Assembly (NCBI GenBank): GCA_016285335.1
Contig: JAEEQO010000031.1
Span: 1 to 18,567 of the forward strand
Length of the DNA stretch: 18,567 bases
Source: Victivallales bacterium
GTDB lineage: Bacteria; Verrucomicrobiota; Lentisphaeria; Victivallales; UBA1829
Direction: 5' to 3'
The stretch's first letter is position 1. Every line of letters begins with the position of its first letter. Below are positions 6,159 to 12,613 of this stretch, in pieces. The position numbers and the translations under genes are program-made. A model generated the notes under the pieces. The model ran no database searches and was not told the origin of the DNA. It worked only from the letters and a program-made list of their open reading frames with translations.

Positions 6159-8582
6159 ATGAAACACCGAATCTTTCTGATCGCCGCTTTGTTCATGCTC
6201 GCGCCCGCGCTGTCCGCGTGGGAGCCGGCGGAAAACGTCCTGATGACCGAATGGGGCGAAAAGGTCACGCCGGAGAACGCCTGGCGGGAGTATCCGCGTC
6301 CGCAGCAGGTACGGGACAACTACAACAAATGGATGTGGCAGAATCTGAACGGTTTGTGGGACTACGCAATCACGCCGCGCGGGTCCGGCATCCCGGAGAA
6401 GTGGGACGGAAAGATATTGGTCCCCTACCCCGTCGAATCCGCGCTGTCCGGCGTGAAACGTCTCCTCAAGCCGGACGAACAGCTCTGGTACCGGCGCACG
6501 TTCAAGGGCGGCGTCGCGGGGAGCGCCGCCGATCCGAGAATGGGGGAGGAACGCCTGCTGCTGCATTTCGGCGCGGCGGATTTCCGCACGCAGGTCTTCC
6601 TGAACGGCGTCGAGGTCACCGCCGAACCGCACGAAGGCGGCATCTTGCCGTTCACGCTGGACGTCACGGACTATGTGAAACCGTTCATGCCGTCCAGCCC
6701 CTCGTCGAAATGGCCGCCCGATTACGACGGCGATCCGGACAACAACGAGCTGGTCGTGTGCGTGTGGGATCCGACCGACGAGGGAATGCAGGCCACGGGC
6801 AAACAGTCATTGAACCCGAACGGGTGCTTCTACTCGCGCGTCTCCGGTATCTGGCAGACCGTCTGGCTGGAACGCGTCCCGCGCATGTACATCGAGAGCT
6901 ATCATGTGGTGACCGACATCGACGCAGGCACGGTCGCCGTCACGGTCAAAACGAACGGCAATGCTCCCAACGCGAAACTCGCGATCCGCGTCACGCAGGG
7001 GGAACGCCCCGGACGCCCCTCGCTCCCGCACCATCTGCCGCCGAGGCTCGGTTCCGGGGAAACGCTCATCGCCGAAACCACGGTCGCGGACTGGAGCAGG
7101 CCGGTCGTCCTCCCGATCCCGAATCCCGCCCTCTGGTCGCCCGAAACGCCGAACCTCTACACACTCACGTTCGACCTGACATCCGACATCGGACATGACA
7201 GCGTGAAAGGCTATTTCGGCATGCGGAAGATCGAGTGGAAACGCGACGAGATGGGCGTGCCGCGGTTCTACCTCAACAACAAAAAGTATTTCATGTACGG
7301 CACGCTGGATCAGGGCTGGTGGCCGGACGGGCTCCTCACGCCGCCTTCCGAACAGGCCATGCGCGCCGATATCAGGTTCCTGAAGGACGCCGGGTTCAAC
7401 ATGCACCGCAAGCACATCAAGGTCGAGCCGCTGAGCTACTACGCCCTCTGCGACACCATGGGCATCCTGGTCTGGCAGGACATGCCGTCCGGCCCCGGCG
7501 ACACGGACAAACGCTACGCGATGTACCGCCGCGACCTGAAGGAAATGGTCGACCTGCTGCAAACCTTCCCCTCGATCGTGATGTGGGTGCCGTACAACGA
7601 ATCCTGGGGCCAGCCCGGCGCGGAAAAGACCAACATGACGCTGAACTGGCTGAAACAGTACGACCCCTCGCGCCTCGTAGACGGCCCCTCCGGCTGGAAC
7701 GACTACGGCGTGGGCGATACGCGCGACAGGCACAATTACCCGGAACCCGCCATGTTCCCGGTCATGCGCGACCGCGTGTCCGTGCTGGGCGAGTTCGGCG
7801 GGCTCGGGCTCGACGTCCCCGACCATCTGTGGGAGAAGGAACATTGGGGCTATGTCCACGACGTTTCCGCCGAGGCGTTTCAGGCGCGTTACCGCGAGCT
7901 CATGAAGAAGCTTGCCGTGCTCGCCTCAGAGGGCCTCGCAGCCGCCGTCTACACGCAGACCACCGACGTCGAACGCGAAACCAACGGCCTGTTGACCTAC
8001 GACCGGAAAGTCGTGAAATACCCCGCCGACGAGCTCGCCGCGCTTCACCGCGAAATCTACAAAGCCGCCGAGGTTACGCATGTGCGCGAAGACGTCCCGC
8101 TCGCGCCGGATTCCCGCGCCGCGGAAACGCGCTGGCGCAGCACGGAGACCGCGCCCGCCGGGGACTGGACCGCGCCGGGCTTCGACGATTCCACGTGGCG
8201 CGAATCCGTCGGGGCATTCGGCAACGACGTCATCATACAGGATTTCCGCGGGCTGAAACGCGGCACGAAATGGGAATCCGCCGACCTCTGGCTCCGCCGC
8301 GAGTTCAACTGCGATGAGGATCCCGCGCCGTTCTTCGAGCTCGTCCTGACCATGTTCTACGACGAAGACCCGGAGATCTGGCTCAACGGCGTGAAGATCG
8401 TCGACCGCAAAGGTTACAACACGCGTTACGAAGCGTTCGTGCTCCCGGAGACCACCTGCCGCGCTCTGAAACAGGGCCGCAACGTGCTCGCGGTGCATGT
8501 GCGGAATGCGACCGGCGGCGCGTTCTTCGACACCGGTCTGAAGGCGGTCAAGTACCGCACAGAACCCCTGGAGAACCGTTAA
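6159..8582 (+). CDS. Secreted glycoside hydrolase family 2 enzyme with extra C-terminal beta-sandwich
   Basis: The preferred start is the ATG at 6159, with GGAG 7 nt upstream, rather than the TTG at 6126 in the same frame. It gives 807 aa beginning with a clean signal peptide (MKHRIFLIAALFMLAPALSA). Domains in order: jelly-roll sugar-binding domain (about 45-240, with WQNLNGLWDYAI and LWYRRTFKG), Ig-like domain (about 245-355), TIM barrel (about 365-640). The acid/base lies in MWVPYNESWG (Glu481) and the probable nucleophile in VLGEFGG (Glu545). A further beta-sandwich (about 655-805) repeats the jelly-roll logic with LWLRREF, EIWLNGVKI and NVLAVHVRNA. The family removes beta-linked galactose, glucuronate, mannose or related sugars. 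The substrate is not determinable here. Export suggests action on extracellular glycans or oligosaccharides in the periplasm. It ends the gene run that begins upstream. Confidence 0.93.
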   Translation: MKHRIFLIAALFMLAPALSAWEPAENVLMTEWGEKVTPENAWREYPRPQQVRDNYNKWMWQNLNGLWDYAITPRGSGIPEKWDGKILVPYPVESALSGVKRLLKPDEQLWYRRTFKGGVAGSAADPRMGEERLLLHFGAADFRTQVFLNGVEVTAEPHEGGILPFTLDVTDYVKPFMPSSPSSKWPPDYDGDPDNNELVVCVWDPTDEGMQATGKQSLNPNGCFYSRVSGIWQTVWLERVPRMYIESYHVVTDIDAGTVAVTVKTNGNAPNAKLAIRVTQGERPGRPSLPHHLPPRLGSGETLIAETTVADWSRPVVLPIPNPALWSPETPNLYTLTFDLTSDIGHDSVKGYFGMRKIEWKRDEMGVPRFYLNNKKYFMYGTLDQGWWPDGLLTPPSEQAMRADIRFLKDAGFNMHRKHIKVEPLSYYALCDTMGILVWQDMPSGPGDTDKRYAMYRRDLKEMVDLLQTFPSIVMWVPYNESWGQPGAEKTNMTLNWLKQYDPSRLVDGPSGWNDYGVGDTRDRHNYPEPAMFPVMRDRVSVLGEFGGLGLDVPDHLWEKEHWGYVHDVSAEAFQARYRELMKKLAVLASEGLAAAVYTQTTDVERETNGLLTYDRKVVKYPADELAALHREIYKAAEVTHVREDVPLAPDSRAAETRWRSTETAPAGDWTAPGFDDSTWRESVGAFGNDVIIQDFRGLKRGTKWESADLWLRREFNCDEDPAPFFELVLTMFYDEDPEIWLNGVKIVDRKGYNTRYEAFVLPETTCRALKQGRNVLAVHVRNATGGAFFDTGLKAVKYRTEPLENR

Positions 8583-8605
8583 GCAACGTTTTCTCCGCAT
8601 CTTTT
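8570..8605 (+). terminator. Possible weak terminator overlapping the GH2 stop codon
   Basis: GGAGAA pairs with TTCTCC and, inside it, CGTT pairs with AACG around an AAGC loop, with a small internal loop between the two helices. CTTTT follows five nt after the stem. The stop codon lies in the loop. The structure is imperfect, so termination here is only suggested. Confidence 0.35.
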
Positions 8606-8651
8606 AACGTCGATTTCTCCGAAAAAGTGCAACAAACACCTCCTTTCCGGC

Positions 8652-8684
8652 TTGCATTCCCGCCGAGCAAATGTACAGTATAAT
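8652..8684 (+). promoter_or_regulatory. Possible sigma70-type promoter for the discoidin-like small ORF
   Basis: A perfect TATAAT (8679-8684) is preceded by CTTGCATT, whose TTGCAT (8652-8657) would be a good -35 except that the spacer is 21 nt, longer than usual. The same CTTGCATT element sits 17 nt from a TATAGT before the GH30 gene. The remainder of the gap 8583-8787 contains no gene I can support. Confidence 0.4.
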
Positions 8685-8787
8685 CCGAAGACGAAAGATA
8701 AATGGCACCGTTTTTTCGCCTCGTTTCCCGCACACCATAGGTCATATCAAACATACAATCCCGCCTCAAATGGAGCCTGAAGAAATC

Positions 8788-9042
8788 ATGTTCCCGACAC
8801 TCAAACGCACCGCCGGCGCTCCGCTCGGCACGCCCGACCGCTGCTCCATCGAGATCATGCGCGACGGCAAGTGGGTGAAGGTCGCCGAACGCGAATTCTC
8901 CAACGTGAAGTCGAACCCCGTGCCGCAGCTCATCCCGCTCGACGACGTGAAGACCGACCGCATCCGCATCCGTGCGGACCGCTTCCTTGACAATGCAGAG
9001 GAAATGGTCTTCGGCGAAATGGGCATCCTCGTCAAGGAATGA
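8788..9042 (+). CDS. Small protein resembling the C-terminal half of a discoidin (F5/8 type C) domain
   Basis: This ORF of 84 aa runs from the ATG at 8788. GGAG lies 12 nt upstream, a spacing also seen, at 11-12 nt, before the Rrf2, argD and htrA starts here. An in-frame ATG at 8770 would add six residues. The sequence TPDRCSIEIMRDGKWVKVAE, then FSNVKSNPVPQ, then a strand of the type TDRIRIRA and a final FGEMGIL match the later strands of a carbohydrate-binding discoidin domain (DGKW..VA..EFSN...NP..Q pattern). The first half of that domain, and any enzyme it would normally be attached to, is absent, and there is no signal peptide. It is probably a remnant left by deletion of a larger glycosidase gene. 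A short functional protein cannot be excluded because a promoter and RBS are present. Confidence 0.6.
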   Translation: MFPTLKRTAGAPLGTPDRCSIEIMRDGKWVKVAEREFSNVKSNPVPQLIPLDDVKTDRIRIRADRFLDNAEEMVFGEMGILVKE

Positions 9043-9103
9043 CCGGGCGGCGCCGCGTTCGCCGAGGAAAACGTGAAAAAACCGACTGTTTACATTTTTT
9101 CGC

Positions 9104-9133
9104 TTGAAAAACGCGTTCCGTGTGGCATATTAT
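9104..9133 (+). promoter_or_regulatory. Sigma70-type promoter of the Rrf2-family regulator
   Basis: TTGAAA (9104-9109), an 18-nt spacer and TATTAT (9128-9133) make a good housekeeping promoter. Transcription should begin near 9140, giving a leader of about 44 nt. A- and T-runs at 9068-9071, 9076-9081 and 9095-9100 lie just upstream and may act as an UP-like element. Confidence 0.65.
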
Positions 9134-9137
9134 AGGG

Positions 9138-9150
9138 AAGACGTAGTCTT
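9138..9150. promoter_or_regulatory. Short palindrome at the predicted transcription start of the Rrf2 gene, possible operator
   Basis: AAGAC-GTA-GTCTT is a perfect 5-bp inverted repeat around 3 nt, centred a few bases after the predicted +1. A repressor bound here would block the promoter, and Rrf2 regulators commonly autoregulate. The arms are shorter than usual for this family's sites, so the operator role is an inference. Confidence 0.35.
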
Positions 9151-9183
9151 TTTCATGCAATCATCACCGGAGTTTTACATTTT

Positions 9184-9630
9184 ATGAAAATCTCAACCAA
9201 AGGACGCTACGGGCTCCGCATCCTGTTGGACCTCGCCATCCACCAGTCGGAAAAACCGCGTCTGATCCGCGACATCGCGAAATCGCAGCAGATTTCCGAG
9301 AAGTACATCAGCCGTCTCGTGATCGCGCTCCGCAAGGGGGGCATGATCCGGTCCATCCGCGGCGTGAACGGCGGATTCCACATCGCCATGAAGCCGGAGG
9401 ACATCACGCTCCTGGACGTGATCGAGGTCATGGAAGGCCCGCTCTCCATCGTCGACTGCGTGAAAGCGCCGAAACGCTGCGCCATGCACGAAAACTGCGC
9501 TCCGCGCGAGATCTGGTGCAAGCTCAACGACGACATCCGCGAGCTGATGCGGCAGACCACGCTCGCCGACATTCTCGCCGCCTACGACCGCCAGAACGCA
9601 AAGGACGGGCTCTCCGACTACTGCATCTGA
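9184..9630 (+). CDS. Rrf2/IscR-family transcriptional regulator with Fe-S-type cysteines
   Basis: The 148-aa protein is a typical Rrf2 regulator: MKISTKGRYGLRILLDLA at the start, a winged helix-turn-helix (about residues 25-65, with ISEKYISRLVIALRKGGMIR and the wing SIRGVNGGF), then a dimerisation helix. Cysteines at 92, 99 and 105 have almost the spacing of the three [2Fe-2S] ligands of IscR (92, 98, 104), and a fourth is at 112. It probably senses iron-sulfur status, oxidative or nitrosative stress, and controls transcription accordingly. Cys-sensing relatives such as CymR are an alternative. It has its own promoter and terminator, so it looks monocistronic, with no isc/suf genes next to it in this window. 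GGAG lies 11 nt before the ATG. Targets are unknown. Confidence 0.92.
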   Translation: MKISTKGRYGLRILLDLAIHQSEKPRLIRDIAKSQQISEKYISRLVIALRKGGMIRSIRGVNGGFHIAMKPEDITLLDVIEVMEGPLSIVDCVKAPKRCAMHENCAPREIWCKLNDDIRELMRQTTLADILAAYDRQNAKDGLSDYCI

Positions 9631-9676
9631 CCGGATTTCGCGGACTTTCGCGGGGGGCTTCGCTGGCTCGAAAACT

Positions 9677-9710
9677 ATGCGGGACATCATTGCGTGTTCC
9701 GCATTTTTTT
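9677..9710 (+). terminator. Rho-independent terminator of the Rrf2 gene
   Basis: ATGCGGGACA pairs with TGTTCCGCAT (10 bp with one G-U pair) around an 8-nt loop, and the stem runs directly into a seven-T run. This is a textbook intrinsic terminator. Apart from it, the 9631-9903 gap contains only the hpf promoter region and leader. Confidence 0.85.
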
Positions 9711-9755
9711 GTCTTCGCACGCCGGATTCCGCCCGTTTTCGGAGCAGGAGACCGG

Positions 9756-9799
9756 AAAACGCTTGAAAAAAACGAAAAAAACGGAAAAAAGCGCGGAAA
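9756..9799 (+). promoter_or_regulatory. Helically phased A-tracts upstream of the hpf promoter
   Basis: Five A-runs (9756-9759, 9766-9772, 9775-9781, 9785-9790, 9797-9799) have centres about 11.5, 9, 9.5 and 10.5 bp apart, close to one helical turn each. Such phasing predicts intrinsically curved DNA. The last run ends five bases before the -35 box, where UP elements and curvature stimulate transcription. Confidence 0.6.
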
Positions 9800-9804
9800 T
9801 CCGC

Positions 9805-9833
9805 TTGACAAGTGGAACAAATTGATGTAAGTT
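9805..9833 (+). promoter_or_regulatory. Probable promoter of hpf
   Basis: A consensus TTGACA -35 (9805-9810) is followed, after 17 nt, by TAAGTT, a weak -10. Transcription would start around 9840 and give a leader of roughly 65 nt. The strong -35 and weak -10 leave room for activation by the phased A-tracts or by a regulator. Confidence 0.5.
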
Positions 9834-9849
9834 GAAGTCAAGGAGAACA

Positions 9850-9869
9850 GGGCCGGGAATTTCCGGTCC
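9850..9869 (+). promoter_or_regulatory. Hairpin in the hpf 5' leader
   Basis: GGGCCGG pairs with CCGGTCC (7 bp, one G-U) around a GAATTT loop, near the predicted 5' end of the transcript and about 30 nt before the Shine-Dalgarno. It may protect the mRNA 5' end. No sequestration of the ribosome-binding site is apparent. Confidence 0.4.
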
Positions 9870-9903
9870 GCTCTTAGAATCATCCAGAACCAAGGAGGTC
9901 ATC

Positions 9904-10236
9904 ATGGACATTACCGTCAGCGTCCGTCACTTCGAACTGGACAACGAGGTCCGCGAGTACGCCGTCAAGTCGGCCGAAGCAGCCTTCTCCGAATTCAGAT
10001 TGCGCATCAGCAGCGTGAATATCGTCCTCGACTTGCAGAGAAACCTGATCACGGCGCACCTCGACGCCGCCGTCAAGGAACACCCCGTCACCGCGGCTTC
10101 CCAGGCGTACGACAACGTCTACAAGGCCATCGACGACGTCATCGCGAAGGCGTCCGCGCAGATGCGGCGCTACCTTGACAAGAAGCAGGACCACAAGCAC
10201 ACCCCGCCCATCGGCGAGGCGACCGCGGAATCCTGA
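9904..10236 (+). CDS. hpf: Ribosome hibernation promoting factor (HPF/RaiA family)
   Basis: The 110-aa protein fits the short HPF/YfiA form, which binds the 30S decoding region and inactivates ribosomes in slow growth or stress. It begins MDITVSVRHFELDNEVREYA and contains the family's beta-alpha-beta-beta-beta-alpha layout, ending in the helix AYDNVYKAIDDVIAKASAQM followed by a polar tail. The tail (about 98-110) is too short to be the dimerising domain of long HPF. The ATG at 9904 is chosen over upstream in-frame codons because a near-perfect AAGGAGG lies 5 nt before it. The gene stands alone between terminators, unlike the rpoN-linked arrangement of enteric bacteria. Its promoter carries phased A-tracts, which may tie its expression to growth phase. 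Confidence 0.92.
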   Translation: MDITVSVRHFELDNEVREYAVKSAEAAFSEFRLRISSVNIVLDLQRNLITAHLDAAVKEHPVTAASQAYDNVYKAIDDVIAKASAQMRRYLDKKQDHKHTPPIGEATAES

Positions 10237-10252
10237 TCCCCGAACCATTTCT

Positions 10253-10285
10253 CCCGCGGCGCCGGCTCCGGCGGCCGCGGGTTTT
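10253..10285 (+). terminator. Intrinsic terminator after hpf, first of two
   Basis: CCCGCGGC pairs perfectly with GCCGCGGG, extended inside by GCCGG/CCGGC pairing with one bulged base, and is followed by TTTT. The stem is extremely GC-rich and starts 16 nt after the hpf stop. Confidence 0.75.
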
Positions 10286-10287
10286 CC

Positions 10288-10334
10288 CGGCATGCTCCGG
10301 CCGTTGAAAAACTCCGGCGCATGCCGTTGTTTTT
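10288..10334 (+). terminator. Second terminator-like hairpin after hpf
   Basis: CGGCATGC pairs perfectly with GCATGCCG, with an inner CCGG/CCGG pairing and an A-rich loop, followed by TTGTTTTT. It lies only 3 nt beyond the T-run of the first terminator, so the two form a tandem barrier before the argD promoter. Confidence 0.6.
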
Positions 10335-10357
10335 CCCCGTTTCCGCCTTTTTCCGGC

Positions 10358-10392
10358 AAAAAAACGAAAAAAGACGCGAAAAACATAAAAAA
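10358..10392 (+). promoter_or_regulatory. A-tract cluster upstream of the argD promoter
   Basis: Four A-runs (10358-10364, 10367-10372, 10379-10383, 10387-10392) have centres about 8.5, 11.5 and 8.5 bp apart and end four bases before the -35 box. The arrangement resembles that in front of hpf and is likely a UP-element-like or curved region. Confidence 0.5.
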
Positions 10393-10396
10393 CGGA

Positions 10397-10424
10397 TTGT
10401 TTTATCCGAAAAACGTGCTATAGT
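10397..10424 (+). promoter_or_regulatory. Promoter of the argD-argF-comEC-GT4-htrA cluster
   Basis: TTGTTT (10397-10402), 16 nt, then TATAGT (10419-10424). The -10 region TATAGTAA is identical to that before the GH30 gene. The predicted start near 10431 gives a leader of about 36 nt. No obvious ARG-box palindrome was found by eye. Confidence 0.6.
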
Positions 10425-10466
10425 AACTCTTTTCCATCTTTATTAAGGAAAGGAATCCGGACAAAA

Positions 10467-11684
10467 ATGAAACAGGACACCACGAAAAAACTCCAGAAAC
10501 TCTACGAAAAGAACGTCATGAACACCTACGGGACGCCCGCGGTGCTGTTCGTGCGCGGCGGCGGCGTCAACCTGTACGACGCGAACCGGCGCAAATATCT
10601 GGATTTTTCGTCCGGGATCTCCGTGTGCAGCCTCGGCCACTGCCATCCCGCCGTGACCGAAGCGATCTGCCGTCAGGCGCAGACGCTGGTGCACGTGTCC
10701 AACCTCTTCCTGAACGAGAACATGCCGCGTCTTGCCGAGGTCATCGTGAAGAAGACGTTCGGCAAGGGCCGCGTGTTCTTCTGCAACAGCGGCGCCGAGG
10801 CGAACGAAGGGCTCATCAAGCTCGCGCGCAAGTGGGGCAACGCCACCGGCCGCAACGAGATCGTCGTGATGGAGAATTCGTTCCACGGACGCACGCTCGC
10901 CACGCTCGCCGCCACCGGCCGCAGCAAATACCGCGAGGGCTTCAACCCCGACATGCCCGGCTTCAAGTTCGCGAAGTTCAACGACCTGAAGTCCGTGAAG
11001 AAAGCCATCGGCCCGAAGACCTGCGCCGTGCTGCTTGAAGCGGTCCAGGGCGAAGGCGGCATCCTGCCCGCCGACCCGGATTTCATCAAGGGCCTCGACA
11101 AGCTCTGCAAGGAAAAGGACGTGCTGCTGATGTTCGACGAAGTGCAGTGCGGCATGGGCCGCACCGGCACGCTCTGCGCCTGGCAGGGCTACGGCGTCAA
11201 GCCCGACGCGTTCTCGTTCGCCAAGGCGATCGCGAACGGCATCCCGATGGGCGCGTTCGTATGCAACGAACGGCTCGCGGGCGTGCTGACCCCGGGCACC
11301 CACGGCAACACGTTCGGCGGCAACGCCCTCGCGACCGCCGCCGCGCTCGCCGTCTTCGAGACGTTCGACCGGGACAAGATCCTCGACAACGTGAAGGAAA
11401 TGGGCGCTTATCTGCGCGGCAAGCTCGAAAAGCTCGCGGAAAAATACGATTTCGTCAAGGAGGTCCGCGGACGCGGCCTCATGCTCGGCGTCGTGCTCGA
11501 CTTCCCGGCGAAGGACATCCTCCCCGTGCTGCGGGAGAAGGGTCTCGTGGCGCTCTCCGCCGGCGAAGTGGTGCTTCGCCTTCTGCCCCCGCTGATCGTG
11601 AAGCGGGAGGACTGCGACAAAGCCGTGCGCATCATCGCATCGGCATTCAAGGAATACTCAGCATCGAAAGGAGGCCGGAAATGA
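10467..11684 (+). CDS. argD: Acetylornithine aminotransferase
   Basis: ArgD is a class-III PLP aminotransferase that converts N-acetylglutamate semialdehyde to N2-acetylornithine with glutamate as donor, in cytoplasmic arginine synthesis. The 405-aa length is normal. Visible landmarks are FCNSGAEANEGLIKLARKW (about 105-123, PLP phosphate and cofactor region), NSFHGRTLATLAATG (137-151), EAVQGEGG (191-198), FDEVQCGMGRTG (223-234, Asp224 for the pyridine nitrogen) and the PLP lysine K253 in FSFAKAIANGIPMGAF. HGNTFGGN (279-286) is also conserved. AGGA lies 12 nt before the ATG. Its stop overlaps the argF start as ATGA, so the pair is translationally coupled. Being followed by argF supports acetylornithine rather than another omega-amino acid as substrate. 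A dual role in lysine synthesis is possible for the family. Confidence 0.95.
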   Translation: MKQDTTKKLQKLYEKNVMNTYGTPAVLFVRGGGVNLYDANRRKYLDFSSGISVCSLGHCHPAVTEAICRQAQTLVHVSNLFLNENMPRLAEVIVKKTFGKGRVFFCNSGAEANEGLIKLARKWGNATGRNEIVVMENSFHGRTLATLAATGRSKYREGFNPDMPGFKFAKFNDLKSVKKAIGPKTCAVLLEAVQGEGGILPADPDFIKGLDKLCKEKDVLLMFDEVQCGMGRTGTLCAWQGYGVKPDAFSFAKAIANGIPMGAFVCNERLAGVLTPGTHGNTFGGNALATAAALAVFETFDRDKILDNVKEMGAYLRGKLEKLAEKYDFVKEVRGRGLMLGVVLDFPAKDILPVLREKGLVALSAGEVVLRLLPPLIVKREDCDKAVRIIASAFKEYSASKGGRK

Positions 11685-12589
11685 TCAGGCACCTTCTCAC
11701 CGGGCGCGAATTCGACCGCGCCGCATTGGAACAGCTCATCGAAACGACCGCAAGCCTGAAAGCCGGACGAGGCAAGCCGGGCCAGCCGAAACCGCTGGAC
11801 GGCAAGTCCATCGGCATGATCTTCGCGAAATCCTCGACCCGCACCCGCGTGTCCTTCGAGGTCGGCATCCATGAACTCGGCGGCCAGCCGATCTACCTCG
11901 ACGAGAGCAAGACCCAGATGGGCCGCGGCGAGACCATCGCCGACACCGCCCGCGTGCTCAGCCGCTTCCTGCACGGCATCGTGATCCGCACGTTCCGCCA
12001 GTCGGACGTGGAGGGCCTCGCGCAGTACGGCTCCATCCCGATCGTGAACGCCCTCACCGACGACTACCATCCGTGCCAGGCGTTCGCCGACCTCTTCACC
12101 ATCTGGGAACGCAAGGGCAAGCTCGAAGGGCTGAAGATGGCGTACCTCGGCGACGGCGCCAGCAACATGGCGAACTCCCTCATGATGGCATGCAAGCTCG
12201 CCGGCATGACGTTCGTCATCGGCGCGCCGGAGGAATTCCGTCCGCGCCAGGCGATCATGGACGAAGACCTCGGTCCCGGCAAGGTGGAATGGACCACCGA
12301 CCCCGCCGCAGCCATGAAGGACGCCGATTTCGTCTACACGGACGTCTGGGTCAGCATGGGCTTCGAAAAGGAAGCGCGCGAACGCATGAAGACGCTGGAG
12401 CCCTACCGCCTCGACATGAAGATGCTCGGTTACGCGAAGCCCGACGTGAAGGTGATGCACTGCCTGCCCGCCCACCGCGGCGAGGAGATCACCGACGAAG
12501 TCATGGAGTCCGATCACTCCATCGTCTTTGACGAGGCCGAAAACCGTCTTCACATGCACAAGGCGATCCTCTGCACGCTTTTCAAGTGA
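11681..12589 (+). CDS. argF: Ornithine carbamoyltransferase
   Basis: ArgF joins carbamoyl phosphate and ornithine to make citrulline. The start at 11681 overlaps the argD stop by four bases and has AGGAGG-like sequence about 8 nt upstream, giving 302 aa, typical for the anabolic enzyme. The carbamoyl-phosphate loop SSTRTRVSFE is at residues 51-60, HPCQ at 130-133, the ornithine-binding DVWVSMG at 221-227, and the catalytic HCLPAHRGEE at 260-269. All expected catalytic residues are present. SMG with HCLP indicates a true ornithine enzyme rather than the acetylornithine variant. A ComEC-like gene begins 24 nt downstream with no visible promoter. The arginine genes that would precede and follow in the pathway (argJ, argB, argC, argG, argH) are not in this window. 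Confidence 0.96.
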   Translation: MIRHLLTGREFDRAALEQLIETTASLKAGRGKPGQPKPLDGKSIGMIFAKSSTRTRVSFEVGIHELGGQPIYLDESKTQMGRGETIADTARVLSRFLHGIVIRTFRQSDVEGLAQYGSIPIVNALTDDYHPCQAFADLFTIWERKGKLEGLKMAYLGDGASNMANSLMMACKLAGMTFVIGAPEEFRPRQAIMDEDLGPGKVEWTTDPAAAMKDADFVYTDVWVSMGFEKEARERMKTLEPYRLDMKMLGYAKPDVKVMHCLPAHRGEEITDEVMESDHSIVFDEAENRLHMHKAILCTLFK

Positions 12590-12613
12590 CACGATCCGCA
12601 CTGACGCCACGCG

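Noticed and set aside
6807..7859. Minus-strand 350-codon frame opposite the secreted GH2
   Set aside because: It is antisense to a complete GH2 with both catalytic residues, with no domain and no RBS that I can see.
9755..9800. A-rich repeats considered as a CRISPR-like or tandem repeat array
   Set aside because: The units are only 9-11 bp, differ in sequence and have no spacers. DNA curvature upstream of a promoter explains them better.
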